DNA of 64,000 bases from Sporisorium sorghi (lineage: Eukaryota > Basidiomycota > Ustilaginomycetes > Ustilaginales > Ustilaginaceae), in contig JALCCG010000001.1 of assembly GCA_023212695.1 (NCBI GenBank), positions 496,001-560,000 on the forward strand, given 5' to 3'. Shown in pieces: positions 28,458 to 37,181 of the stretch; position 1 is the first letter of the stretch, and each line of letters begins with the position of its first letter. The position numbers and the translations under genes were made by a program. Below the pieces are notes generated by a model. The model was not told the origin of the DNA and did no database searches. It saw nothing but the letters and a program-made list of their open reading frames with translations.

Positions 28458-28520
28458 TTGACATGGTGTATGTCGTTCGTTATCATAATCGTATTAAGAA
28501 CTATAAACCTAGGTTTATAG
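28458..28520 (+). promoter_or_regulatory. merR promoter and perfect 20-base MerR-type operator
   Basis: Plus strand TTGACA (28458-28463), 17-base spacer, TATCAT (28481-28486) for the regulator gene. The perfect palindrome CTATAAACCTAGGTTTATAG (28501-28520) follows. On the minus strand it lies between TTGCTA and CTTAAT with 19 bases between, the layout of a MerR-activated promoter serving the nitroreductase. Confidence 0.7.
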
Positions 28521-28543
28521 CAAGAGAGAGAAGGGGCCGCAAT

Positions 28544-28903
28544 ATGAAAATAAATGAGGTTTCAAAATTAACAGGTCTGCCTATATCAACATTGAGATTC
28601 TATGAACGCAAAAACCTGATCCCGGACAGGTTTGTTGCAAGAGATGAAAACAATTACCGTATTTATTCAGAAGAGATTGTTGAATTCCTGGATGATGTGA
28701 AGGTACTCCTATCCGTAGACTTTTCTATAGAAGAATTAAGTTCGCTAGTTAACCAACAAATTGACTTAGCATACGAGGATAAGAAAATGATCGTTGAACA
28801 AAAAATCAAAGAAATCGAAGATATCCAGAAGCGATTAAGAAAGTCAAAGAAATTCTTGAACACTATCCTGGAAGGAAAAGCAAACTTTCAAACGAAGTGT
28901 TAA
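28544..28903 (+). CDS. MerR-family transcriptional regulator
   Basis: The 119-residue protein has a typical MerR N-terminus (INEVSKLTGLPISTLRFYERKNLIPDRF), a wing (NNYRIYSEEIVEFLDDV) and a long C-terminal dimerisation coiled coil (KKMIVEQKIKEIEDIQKRLRKSK). No metal-binding cysteine signature is seen apart from the final Cys. AAGGGG lies seven bases before the ATG. It is divergent from nitroreductase, whose promoter carries the operator. The stop overlaps the convergent flavoenzyme gene by four bases. Confidence 0.9.
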   Translation: MKINEVSKLTGLPISTLRFYERKNLIPDRFVARDENNYRIYSEEIVEFLDDVKVLLSVDFSIEELSSLVNQQIDLAYEDKKMIVEQKIKEIEDIQKRLRKSKKFLNTILEGKANFQTKC

Positions 28904-29862
28904 GAACTTCCCCACGCATGACGGATACGCCCTGCCTCCGCAATCATTCGGTTGATCAGTTCGGAAACGGTAGGGATATCTTCAATCAATCCAGTCACCT
29001 GCCCAGCCCAGCCGAACCCCTCCTCTTCATAACCGTCGTGAATCCAGCGTCGGTTTACCTGACCGCGAATCAAGTGTTGGATCTGCTCATAACCGGGTGT
29101 CCTTTGCTCGGTCTCAACAATATGCTGGGCAAAAGCATTGCGCAGCACCCTCCCCGGAGAACCGATGGACGCTTTAATGATCGTTGTGTCCGTCTCTGAG
29201 CTGCTGACCAGCGCCCGTTTATAGGATTCGGAGGCATGCACGCATTCCTGTGTGGCAATAAAACGAGTACCCATGACGATTCCTTCCGCGCCCAGAGCCT
29301 GAGCAGCCATCCAGCCTCGGCCGTCTCCAATTCCACCTGAAGCAATGACGGGGATTTGCACCGCATCCGCAATGCTGGGCACCAGTACCATGGTGCCGAC
29401 TCCGTCGCGTCCAAGATGCCCTCCGCCTTCATTGCCCACAACAATGACTGCGGATGCGCCAAGCGCCTCCGCTTTTTGCGCCTGTCTGCGTGATGAGACA
29501 AGCACCAGTGTGATTATATCCGTTCTCCGCAGCTCATTCAGCATGTCAGTCGGGTTGCCTCCTGTAATGGATACCACCGAAACGTTCTCTTCCTTGATGA
29601 CCTGCAGACGGTCTGCAAGATCCGCTCGCTGCATGCCCAGAGCAAGATTGACCCCGAACGGCTTGTCCGTTAAGGCATGAATCCGCTGAATTTCGCAGCG
29701 CAGGGAATTCGCATCAGGAAGACTCATGGCCGTAATCTGCCCAAGTCCGCCGGCATTGGATACGGCTGCTGCCAGATCGGCATAGCCAAGGTAAGCCAAT
29801 CCCCCTTGAATGATAGGATACTGAATGTTCAGTAGATCCGTAAGACGTGTGCTCCATTCCAT
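28900..29862 (-). CDS. Nitronate monooxygenase/FabK-like flavoenzyme
   Basis: A 320-residue FMN TIM-barrel protein. It has the FabK/NMO landmarks: YPIIQGGLAYLGYADLAAAVSNAGGLG, NEGGGHLGRDG with His149 (the catalytic His position of this family) and VIASGGIGDGRGWMAAQALGAEGIVMGTRF. It ends with AGQVTGLI as FabK does. FabK reduces enoyl-ACP with NAD(P)H; NMO oxidises nitronates. Placement as the last gene of a ten-gene operon that otherwise contains thiolase, ketoreductase and dehydratase genes favours an enoyl reductase role, by inference. AGGAGG precedes the ATG, five bases after the ecfT stop. Confidence 0.85.
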   Translation of the reverse strand: MEWSTRLTDLLNIQYPIIQGGLAYLGYADLAAAVSNAGGLGQITAMSLPDANSLRCEIQRIHALTDKPFGVNLALGMQRADLADRLQVIKEENVSVVSITGGNPTDMLNELRRTDIITLVLVSSRRQAQKAEALGASAVIVVGNEGGGHLGRDGVGTMVLVPSIADAVQIPVIASGGIGDGRGWMAAQALGAEGIVMGTRFIATQECVHASESYKRALVSSSETDTTIIKASIGSPGRVLRNAFAQHIVETEQRTPGYEQIQHLIRGQVNRRWIHDGYEEEGFGWAGQVTGLIEDIPTVSELINRMIAEAGRIRHAWGSS

Positions 29863-29867
29863 ATCTA

Positions 29868-30668
29868 TTATCCTCCTGAGAGCAGAAGCAGCACGAAGAT
29901 GAAACCGATCGTGCATCCTCCTGCCCTAAAGTCCGTAGTCGTCAATCTCAATACTCGGTAAGAGCTCCTGCCCTTCCCGTTACCATAAGCTCTGGCGTCT
30001 ATGGCCAGCGATAACTGCTCCGCGCGTTGAATGGTCGTCATGAAGAGCGGCACTACAATGGGAATATAGGCGAGCAGCCGCTTGGGCAGCTTGAGTGCGG
30101 TGATATCATATCCCCTTGCCTTTTGGGCGAGCATAATGCGTTCCAGTTCTTCCATAATGGTGGGAATAAAGCGTATGGCAATCACCACCATCAAGGAAAT
30201 CTGTTCAACGGATACATGTAATCTGGACAGCGGCGACAGCAGCTTTTCCAATCCCAGAGCCAATGCCAACGGCTTGGTGGTCAGGGTAAGGATTGAGGCA
30301 AGAAGGATCATCAAGCCGATACGCCAGACGACAACCGTTCCCGTCTCGATGCCTTCCGCTGTCAAAGATATGAACGACCAGGACCACAATATCGTTGTAC
30401 CCGGAGTAAGAATGGCGTTATATGTCCAGGTAAACACTAAAATGAACCAGACCGGCTTTAATGTCCGCAAATACATCCATATGGATATATGAGACAGCCC
30501 CATGACGATCAGAACAAAAGCTGTGGCAGCAGCGTAATCGACCCAAGTCCGTAGTGCAAAAAAACTAACCATCATCAGAACCATGCCAAGCAGTTTCGTT
30601 CGAGGGTCCAATCGATGAATCAGGGAATCTTGTTCGATGAATTGTCCAAACAGTATATTTTTCTGCAT
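29868..30668 (-). CDS. ecfT: Energy-coupling factor transporter transmembrane protein EcfT
   Basis: The 266-residue membrane protein links ECF substrate-binding proteins to the two ATPases. It has about six hydrophobic segments and both coupling-helix signatures: AQKARGYD (about 185-192) and IDARAYGNGKG (about 228). The start follows the ecfA2 stop by two bases. With ecfA1, ecfA2 and bioY in one operon it forms a complete type-I-like biotin ECF transporter. BioY is encoded five genes upstream. Confidence 0.9.
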   Translation of the reverse strand: MQKNILFGQFIEQDSLIHRLDPRTKLLGMVLMMVSFFALRTWVDYAAATAFVLIVMGLSHISIWMYLRTLKPVWFILVFTWTYNAILTPGTTILWSWSFISLTAEGIETGTVVVWRIGLMILLASILTLTTKPLALALGLEKLLSPLSRLHVSVEQISLMVVIAIRFIPTIMEELERIMLAQKARGYDITALKLPKRLLAYIPIVVPLFMTTIQRAEQLSLAIDARAYGNGKGRSSYRVLRLTTTDFRAGGCTIGFIFVLLLLSGG

Positions 30669-30670
30669 TT

Positions 30671-31519
30671 TTATTGCCCTCTAACTTCCCAGAACGGCAG
30701 CACCGCGTCCAGAATATCCTTCTCTCTGCAGCTGCTCACTCCGATGCTTCGGCCAGACAGCTCCTCCACCAATCTCATAAGCTGTACAGCTTCAGGCAGA
30801 GGAAGTCCTGCTTGCTCCAGAAGGTCGGATCGCTCAAAAAAAAGCGTATGGGTGTCCTCATGTCCCAGAAGTCTCCCCTGATGGAACACCATGACCTCGT
30901 CCGAAAATTCGGCAACATCCTCCATCTGATGCGAGATGAACACGATCGTTCGGTTCTCTGCCTGCTGCCATGCCTGCAGCATATGCAGCAGTGCAAACCT
31001 GCCCGCCGGGTCCAAGCCAGCTGTCGGCTCGTCCAGAATGAGCAGTCTCGGATTCATGAGCAGCACCGAGGCAAGAGCCACCCGCCGTTTTTTCCCACCA
31101 CTTAATTGATGGGGAACCCAAGGCAGCAGTTCCCTCCCCATACCCACCAGTGGCAGAATCTGCTCGATAGCCTCTTCGATTCGCCCGGATGACCAACCCT
31201 GCATGCGAGGTGCGAATGCAAGTTCCTTGTATACGGTGCTTTCGAATATTTGATGCTCCGGATACTGGAATACAAAGCCTATATCGGTTATAACGCTGCT
31301 ATGTCCCTTGGCGTTCTTCGGGGCAGGGCTCTGATTAATGAAATACTCACCTTCGGATAACGGAAGCAGCCCCTTCAGTACATGGGCGAAGGTAGACTTT
31401 CCGGCACCGCTCGGTCCAACAACCGAAATCCACTTCCCCTCCCCAAGGGTGCAGCTCACATCTCGCAGTGCAACCCGATCCGCGAAGCGTACACTTGCCT
31501 GATTCAACGCATAGACCAT
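30671..31519 (-). CDS. ecfA2: Energy-coupling factor ATPase EcfA2
   Basis: An ABC-type ATPase with Walker A (GPSGAGKST), the Q-loop (FQYPEHQIFESTVYKEL), signature (LSGGKKRR), Walker B (LLILDEPTAGLDP) and H-loop (SHQ). The EcfA-specific PEHQ form of the Q-loop is present. The start is uncertain. ATG at 31519 is used, with AAGGAG 14 bases upstream; a TTG at 31543 and GTG at 31534 are alternatives. It overlaps the ecfA1 3' end. It pairs with EcfA1 as the motor of the biotin transporter. Confidence 0.9.
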   Translation of the reverse strand: MVYALNQASVRFADRVALRDVSCTLGEGKWISVVGPSGAGKSTFAHVLKGLLPLSEGEYFINQSPAPKNAKGHSSVITDIGFVFQYPEHQIFESTVYKELAFAPRMQGWSSGRIEEAIEQILPLVGMGRELLPWVPHQLSGGKKRRVALASVLLMNPRLLILDEPTAGLDPAGRFALLHMLQAWQQAENRTIVFISHQMEDVAEFSDEVMVFHQGRLLGHEDTHTLFFERSDLLEQAGLPLPEAVQLMRLVEELSGRSIGVSSCREKDILDAVLPFWEVRGQ

Positions 31520-32313
31520 TGCGATCGGGTCCACTCCTTCCAATCCGGTATTAATGGAGCTGCCGGACCAGCTTTACTAAGCGATTGCCGGAGCCTTACG
31601 GCAAACGGCGCATGAAGTCCGTAATCGGCCAATGCCACCGTTTCAAACAGTACTGCCGGCGTTCCATCATACGCAATATGTCCTTCATGCAGCAGCAGAA
31701 CACGTTCGGCATGCAGGACCTCATCCATGTGATGCGTGATGTGTACAATCGTCACACCCTGACGATGAAGCTCCTGCATGATCAGCAGCATCTGCTGTCT
31801 TCCCTCTGGATCAAGCATGGAGGTCGCCTCATCCAGAATGATCATGTCAGGCTGCATGGCAAGGACGGCTGCAATGGCAGCACGCTGCTTCTGTCCACCG
31901 GACAACTGATGCGGCATGGCTTCCGCTTCATTCTCCAATCCAACAGCCTTCAGAACCAGATTCAGGCGAGCATGCATTTCATCCCGCGGAATACGGAGGT
32001 TCTCCATGCCGAACACAATCTCATCCGCCACTGTTGTTGTAATGAACTGATCATCGGGATTTTGAAAAACGATGCCGATATGACGGTGAATATCTGCTGC
32101 CACTTCGGGCTCTGTGGTGTCCAGCTTGTTGAATTGGACGCTGCCCTTCTTCGGCAGCAGCAAGCCCTTCATTAGCTTGGCCAGGGTGGATTTACCGGAA
32201 CCATTCCCACCGACGATGGCAAGAAACTCTCTCTTCTTCACGGCAAAGCTAATCTCATCAAGAACCGACTGTCCTTTCCGATAATAAAATTGAACCTGAT
32301 TCAACGTTAACAT
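31504..32313 (-). CDS. ecfA1: Energy-coupling factor ATPase EcfA1
   Basis: A 269-residue ABC ATPase: Walker A GGNGSGKST, Q-loop FQNPDDQF (the EcfA1 NPDDQ form), signature LSGGQKQR, Walker B MIILDEATSMLDP and H-loop ITHHMDE. The ATG at 32313 has GAGAGGAGG upstream and overlaps the 3' end of the SDR gene by seven bases. It forms a heterodimer with EcfA2. Confidence 0.93.
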   Translation of the reverse strand: MLTLNQVQFYYRKGQSVLDEISFAVKKREFLAIVGGNGSGKSTLAKLMKGLLLPKKGSVQFNKLDTTEPEVAADIHRHIGIVFQNPDDQFITTTVADEIVFGMENLRIPRDEMHARLNLVLKAVGLENEAEAMPHQLSGGQKQRAAIAAVLAMQPDMIILDEATSMLDPEGRQQMLLIMQELHRQGVTIVHITHHMDEVLHAERVLLLHEGHIAYDGTPAVLFETVALADYGLHAPFAVRLRQSLSKAGPAAPLIPDWKEWTRSQWSMR

Positions 32314-33134
32314 GTCCCGCCTCCTCTCCTGTTTCTCCAGCTGTCGAAAATGGCTGCTGCATCGCCGCTTTTTTGAATGATCGAGGGCTTCTGCCACAAG
32401 GTCACGTCAGGGCCATTGACACCAAACGTCTCCCCTGTAAGATCCGTATCGGGCTGTTCCAGCAAAAGCTTCACGAAACACGCAACATCATCACTTTCAC
32501 CCACCTTCCAGTGCTCGGGAAATGGCTCATTACGCTGTGCATATTTTTCGGTCAAAAACTCGATTACAGGACGGGTCATATCGGTCAGAGCTGCTGGCGC
32601 AATCGCATTGATGCGAATACGGTATCGCCGCAGTTCCTCTGACAGCGTCCATACCATGCCGAGCATGCCTGCCTTGGCTGCACTGTAGTTCACTTGTCCC
32701 ACGGAGCCTTTCAATCCGGCTGTTGAGGTCATCAGTACAATGTCCCCTCCGTGTTCAGTCATATGTGGCAGCACCCTTCGAATGCAATAAAAGGCTCCAT
32801 TTAGGTGTACATCAATCACCGTATTCCATTCCTCATCGGTCATGTTCATACATTTGCGGTCCCGCAAATTGCCTGCATTATGAATCAAAACATCGATGTT
32901 TCCATATTTCGTCACAATGGCGTTGACCATAGCTGTTACTTCATCAGGGTTGGCAACATCTGCACAATAACCCGATGCCTCTCCCCCGTGCTGGCGGATG
33001 TCCTCCACTACACAATCGATGCCTGGCTGCCGGGTTCCATTAACAGCCACGCGGTAGCCGTGACGGGCCAATCGGAGAGCAAGACAACGCCCGATCCCTC
33101 TTGTGGCACCTGTAATCAAAACCGTTTTATTCAA
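32307..33134 (-). CDS. Short-chain dehydrogenase (3-oxoacyl reductase type)
   Basis: The 275-residue protein has a classical SDR layout: TGATRGIG (residues 8-15), HNAG (85-88), catalytic Ser137, Tyr150 and Lys154 (YSAAK), and AIAPAALTDM. It resembles FabG-type 3-oxoacyl-ACP/CoA reductases. A C-terminal tail of about 30 residues is longer than usual. It starts with TTG at 33134, which overlaps the preceding stop codon (TTGA), with GGTGG upstream. In the operon it would reduce the 3-oxo product of the thiolase-like enzyme. Confidence 0.88.
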   Translation of the reverse strand: MNKTVLITGATRGIGRCLALRLARHGYRVAVNGTRQPGIDCVVEDIRQHGGEASGYCADVANPDEVTAMVNAIVTKYGNIDVLIHNAGNLRDRKCMNMTDEEWNTVIDVHLNGAFYCIRRVLPHMTEHGGDIVLMTSTAGLKGSVGQVNYSAAKAGMLGMVWTLSEELRRYRIRINAIAPAALTDMTRPVIEFLTEKYAQRNEPFPEHWKVGESDDVACFVKLLLEQPDTDLTGETFGVNGPDVTLWQKPSIIQKSGDAAAIFDSWRNRRGGGTC

Positions 33135-33481
33135 CGATCATCCACCTTTCCGCCAACGGAAAACGAACCATTCGCCAGCGTTTCACCATTCTCCCCTGTC
33201 ACGGTGACCTGAATCTCATGGTCTGCGCAATCATAATCAAATCGCGCAACGGTATCCGCCCATGCAGGCTTCATAAACCTCATTCGGGAAGACTTGATCC
33301 ATTGCTCCGAGTGCTGGCTCAAATACATGGAATGGGCAATTCCCATGATGTACATGCCATGGGCAACAGGGCCTTTGAATCCGGCGGCCTTCGCCGCTTC
33401 GGGATCGGTGTGAAAGGCAGCCGCATCCCCGGAAGCAGCAGCGAACAGCCTGATCGCTTCCATTGTTATCTTTTTTTCCAT
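33131..33481 (-). CDS. MaoC-like hydratase/dehydratase (HadB type)
   Basis: The 116-residue single hot-dog protein has the MaoC signature: ASGDAAAFHTDPEAAKAAGFKGPVAHGMY, with the Asp and His expected for (R)-specific hydratases (about residues 15-22) and the GPVAHG loop. GGAGG lies seven bases before the ATG, inside the end of the previous gene (16-base overlap). Paired with the adjacent FAS1-like hot-dog protein, it resembles mycobacterial HadA-HadB, in which HadB is catalytic. In the operon it would dehydrate 3-hydroxyacyl-CoA or hydrate enoyl-CoA. Confidence 0.85.
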   Translation of the reverse strand: MEKKITMEAIRLFAAASGDAAAFHTDPEAAKAAGFKGPVAHGMYIMGIAHSMYLSQHSEQWIKSSRMRFMKPAWADTVARFDYDCADHEIQVTVTGENGETLANGSFSVGGKVDDR

Positions 33482-33858
33482 GCGTGATCCTCCAGCGATA
33501 TTAATACCGTCTCTGCACTCACAACCAGCTCTCCCTTGCATCTGCATTCCAGCAAGTGGGTATACAAGGTGAGCGCTCCACTGTGGCCCGTTTTCTGTTC
33601 CATTCGAGTGAGGGTCAGCACACAGTCAAGATGAGCGCCGGCTAAGAGCGGTTTCTCATAAGCAAACGACTGGCTGCCATGGATGAACGTACGCTCCTTG
33701 TCCAGCCACGGAACATCGGCTAAGGTCCAAAACGTAACCGGCATCGTAGGCGGAGCAAGCCATGTCCCATCGATCTTCTGCAAGGGAGTTTCAATGCTGT
33801 GCGCATACGCAAGAATCGCTTCTGGCGTAAGGTGATATGCAAATTCAAGCTTGTTCAT
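33466..33858 (-). CDS. FAS1-like hot-dog dehydratase subunit (HadA type)
   Basis: A 130-residue hot-dog protein of the N-terminal MaoC-like/FAS1-dehydratase group: LTPEAILAYAHSIETPLQ near the start, APPTMPVTFWTLAD (about 36-49), and HGSQSFAYEKPLLAGAHL (about 60-77). The catalytic Asp-His pair of MaoC is absent, as in HadA. The start ATG overlaps the thiolase stop (ATGA). It is predicted to be the structural partner of the following HadB-type protein. Confidence 0.8.
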   Translation of the reverse strand: MNKLEFAYHLTPEAILAYAHSIETPLQKIDGTWLAPPTMPVTFWTLADVPWLDKERTFIHGSQSFAYEKPLLAGAHLDCVLTLTRMEQKTGHSGALTLYTHLLECRCKGELVVSAETVLISLEDHAWKKR

Positions 33859-35006
33859 TCGGCTGCCTCCACCAGAGTGGCAAGACCTATACCTCCTCCA
33901 ATTCCAAGCGCAGCCAATCCGCGTCGAAATGGCTGCCGTTGCATTTCGGCGCATAAACGCGTCATTAGAATTGCGCCGGATGCTCCGTAAGGATGTCCCA
34001 AAGCAAGGGCTCCTCCGCCAGGATTGACCTTGTGCAACGGGATTTGAAGCTCCTGTAATGATGCAAGCACCTGGGAAGCGAAGGCCTCGTTGAATTCGAT
34101 GACGTCCAGGTCATCCACCGTCAACTGCTGGCGACTTAACAGGCTGCGAATTGCCGGAACAGGGCCTATACCCAGCACATGCGGATCGACTCCGGCCACC
34201 CTTGCATCCACGATGCGCAGCACGGGCCGAAGGTTCAGCTCCCTGCACTTGTCTCGGGACATCATGAGCACAAGCGCCGCCCCATCATTCATGGGGCATG
34301 CATTACCAGCCGTCACGGTGCCGTTATCGGCAAAAACAGGCTTCAGCCGCTGCAGCTTTTCGAGACTTGTATCCACTCTCGGACATTCATCTGTATCTAC
34401 CAAGCCCCCCTGTACTTCAAGTGGAATGATCTCCTGCTGGAATCGCCCGGATTGCCGGGAGCGAACAGCCTTTTCATGACTGTCCAGCGCATAACGATCC
34501 TGCGCTGCTCTGGATATCCCGAAGGCATGGGCCACGTTTTCTGCGGCCACCCCCATGTCCGGATCACCACAAGCGCTCGGCGTAAAACGGGCACGCGTAT
34601 ACAGCTCAGGCGTTCCCGTCAGCGTCTTCGGCTTGAACATTCTCCAGGGTGCCCGACTCGTGCTCTCCACACCTCCAGCCAGGTATATCTCGCCTGCACC
34701 GCTCTGAATGAGCCTAGCAGCCATATTGATGGCTTCCAGCCCCGAACCGCATTGACGATCAACGGTTACGCCGGGTACCGTGACGGGAAGACCGGCCTCA
34801 AGGGCGGCCACGCGGCCGATGTTACCGCCCGGTCCAACCACATTCCCGATCACCACATCATCTATCATGTGATGCGGAACGTTGGTTTCCGCTAAGATGT
34901 GGCGAATCAGGGGTGCCAGCAGAGCCTCCGGCTCCAGCGAGCTTAATGCTCCGCCAATGCGGCCAATCGGTGTACGTTTTGCCATCACAATGACTGCATC
35001 TGTCAC
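33855..35006 (-). CDS. Thiolase family acetyl-CoA acyltransferase lacking the second catalytic Cys
   Basis: The 383-residue protein is a thiolase with full length and fold. The nucleophile Cys86 (DRQCGSG), Asn306 (FNEAFASQ) and His338 (GGGALALGHPYGASGA) are present. The second catalytic Cys, normally in a C-terminal CxGGG motif, is Gly368 (LAALGIGGG; codon GGA at 33903-33905). Its start overlaps the ligase stop. It matches YhfS of the B. subtilis yhfUTS operon in position. Biosynthetic thiolases need that Cys as a general acid/base, so this enzyme may use a different chemistry or substrate, such as a malonyl donor. Confidence 0.87.
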   Translation of the reverse strand: MTDAVIVMAKRTPIGRIGGALSSLEPEALLAPLIRHILAETNVPHHMIDDVVIGNVVGPGGNIGRVAALEAGLPVTVPGVTVDRQCGSGLEAINMAARLIQSGAGEIYLAGGVESTSRAPWRMFKPKTLTGTPELYTRARFTPSACGDPDMGVAAENVAHAFGISRAAQDRYALDSHEKAVRSRQSGRFQQEIIPLEVQGGLVDTDECPRVDTSLEKLQRLKPVFADNGTVTAGNACPMNDGAALVLMMSRDKCRELNLRPVLRIVDARVAGVDPHVLGIGPVPAIRSLLSRQQLTVDDLDVIEFNEAFASQVLASLQELQIPLHKVNPGGGALALGHPYGASGAILMTRLCAEMQRQPFRRGLAALGIGGGIGLATLVEAAE

Positions 35007-36496
35007 AGGATCACCCTTTCCACATTATCCTTCATCACTTTGCGGGCAATTTTCCCGCTGCTCGTATACTGGAACCGATCGATGTCGATCAATTCTTTGG
35101 GTATCTTATAGCTGGCCAGAAACTTCAGACAAAACTGCTTGACCTCATCCAGTGTCCACTGGCGCTCGCCAGCCTGCCACTGAATCAGAGCGGTTACCTG
35201 CTCCCCCCATCGATCATTCGGTTTGCCGAATACCATAACCTCCTGTACGGACGGAATACGCCCAAGCACAGCCTCCACTTCTTCCGGGAATACCTTCAAG
35301 CCGCCGCTTTTAATCATATTCTGGGAACGTCCTGCGAGATAAAGATCGTTGTTCAGATCGACATACATGTAGTCGCCTGTCTGAAGCCAGCCATCGCGAA
35401 AAACATCAATCGTATCTTCATGAAGCTGATAGTAACCCGTGAACATCATCTCGCTGCGAATGTACAACTGGCCGATCTCACCCACAGGCACCTCCCGAAA
35501 AAACTCGTCTCGAATCGATATCTGCACACCGTCAAACGGTCTTCCGAGAGAACCGGGCTTGTCTTCTTTGCCTACATCTATGTAACTGATATAACTCGCT
35601 TCCGAAGAGCCATAATATTCATACAATTTGGTATCGGGAAACATCTCGCGACACCGTTGTTTGGATGACTCGGACCATGCACCTCCTGAACTGATCATCG
35701 CCTGAATGGATACTTTGCCCGAATCCATTGCAGCGTATTGTAACAAGGAATCAATCATCGTTGGTACGACAAATAAAGTCATATCGGGTACTTGGGAGCA
35801 CAGGTTCAGGACCTCACGGGCAGCAAACTGCTCCAGAATATGAAAGGTCGCCCCGCTGTAGAGCGACTGCATAAGAGTAAATAGGGACAAGGAATGCACA
35901 AACGGACCTGGAGCAAGCACCTGCTCCATCCGGTCTAATTGGAAGGCCTTACCCGTTGCTTCAAAGCTTCGAAGCCAGGAGACATGGGTGCGCATATAAC
36001 CCCTGGGACGACCGGTTGTTCCTGAAGTATAGCCGATAAACAGCAACTCGTTAGTTTGATCCGCATCTCCTGCTGGCTGAAATGACGACAGCCATGTATC
36101 GTAGGTTCCCGGGTGTTCATATTCAGCAAAAGTTAACCACGGAATGGCAGCGTGCTGTTCGTTTATTTTTTCCACATAACGTCTCTCACCAACGATGACC
36201 CGAGGCTTGCACTGCTGGATCACCCTTTGCAATTCGGCAACACTCCATTTCGGGTCCAGCAGCACAGGCACGCATCCTGCATACACCGCACCCAGAAATA
36301 CCTCGACAAACTCGATACGGTTCGCGGACAGCATAGCCATCTTGTCATGTGCATAACCAGACTGCCGGAGCCCTTGTGCAATTCGTTTGACCCGCTCCAT
36401 AAGGCTCCCATAGGTAAGCTGTATTCGACCGTTGGATATGGCGATTCGGCCGGGTGTCTCTACCGCGCGGTTTAGGATGAGCTGTATCAAATTCAA
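35003..36496 (-). CDS. AMP-dependent acyl-CoA synthetase/ligase (YhfT-like)
   Basis: A 497-residue adenylate-forming enzyme: the P-loop YTSGTTGRPRG (about 175-185), YYGSSE (about 290), GWLQTGD (about 375), and a C-terminal Lys in SSGKIARK. It activates a carboxylic acid to its CoA thioester via an acyl-adenylate. In the B. subtilis yhfUTS operon the corresponding YhfT lies with a thiolase and BioY. The start is TTG at 36496 with AGGTG about nine bases upstream. In this operon it may load a (di)carboxylic acid such as pimelate or a precursor. Confidence 0.88.
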   Translation of the reverse strand: MNLIQLILNRAVETPGRIAISNGRIQLTYGSLMERVKRIAQGLRQSGYAHDKMAMLSANRIEFVEVFLGAVYAGCVPVLLDPKWSVAELQRVIQQCKPRVIVGERRYVEKINEQHAAIPWLTFAEYEHPGTYDTWLSSFQPAGDADQTNELLFIGYTSGTTGRPRGYMRTHVSWLRSFEATGKAFQLDRMEQVLAPGPFVHSLSLFTLMQSLYSGATFHILEQFAAREVLNLCSQVPDMTLFVVPTMIDSLLQYAAMDSGKVSIQAMISSGGAWSESSKQRCREMFPDTKLYEYYGSSEASYISYIDVGKEDKPGSLGRPFDGVQISIRDEFFREVPVGEIGQLYIRSEMMFTGYYQLHEDTIDVFRDGWLQTGDYMYVDLNNDLYLAGRSQNMIKSGGLKVFPEEVEAVLGRIPSVQEVMVFGKPNDRWGEQVTALIQWQAGERQWTLDEVKQFCLKFLASYKIPKELIDIDRFQYTSSGKIARKVMKDNVERVIL

Positions 36497-36560
36497 TTAT
36501 TATCACACCTATATGACAGATTTTCCTTTGCATTTCCGCTTCTTGCAGCGTCGTATAGAG

Positions 36561-37115
36561 TCAGGAATTGTGCATCTTTTCTTCGATCGGACTGATGGCT
36601 TTAAGCTGCATGGCAACGATGGCTGCAATAATAGCTTTGATCAAGTCTCCCGGAAGATATGATAGGGCACCAAGCAGTCCTGCCCAGATGGACGTATTGG
36701 TAATCAGCGCCATAACGGGAGCGCCAATCAGGCTCACGAGAATTACGCCAAACACGATATTGATGAGGAGCAGCTTCCATGTCTTGACTTGAGGCCATAT
36801 CTTCTCCGAAGCCCATCCAATGCAAAAGGCTGCGATCGGCCAGCTAAATATGTATCCTGCAGAAGGCCCAACCAGAACGGCGAGACCACCGCGACCACCT
36901 GCCAATACAGGCAGGCCAATCGCTGCCAGAATGATAAAGATGATGAGACTGAACGCTGCCATGCGTTTGCCCAGGAAGCATCCTGCCAGCATGACGCCCA
37001 GAGTCTGTGCCGTGATCGGGACGGGGATGAAAGCTAGCGGAAGTGGCGGAATCAGACCCAATACCGCAATGAATGCAGCGAATAATGCAGCATATACGAG
37101 TTCTTTTGTTTTCAA
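36561..37115 (-). CDS. bioY: Biotin transporter substrate-binding subunit BioY
   Basis: The 184-residue protein is the biotin-binding S component of the ECF transporter, with about six membrane helices. Family motifs are visible: FIPVPITAQTLGVMLAG near residues 29-45, GRGGLAVLVGPSAGYIFSWPIAAF, and a conserved C-terminal lysine in LPGDLIKAIIA. I choose the TTG at 37115, because GGAGG lies eight bases upstream and the protein then begins as BioY proteins do; an in-frame ATG five codons earlier has no site. It is the first gene of the ten-gene operon. Confidence 0.92.
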   Translation of the reverse strand: MKTKELVYAALFAAFIAVLGLIPPLPLAFIPVPITAQTLGVMLAGCFLGKRMAAFSLIIFIILAAIGLPVLAGGRGGLAVLVGPSAGYIFSWPIAAFCIGWASEKIWPQVKTWKLLLINIVFGVILVSLIGAPVMALITNTSIWAGLLGALSYLPGDLIKAIIAAIVAMQLKAISPIEEKMHNS

Positions 37116-37181
37116 AGTAGTAACCTCCATCGGGAACCAATAACAAGATATTTTGATTAGCGTCGACGTCTAATGAATTGA

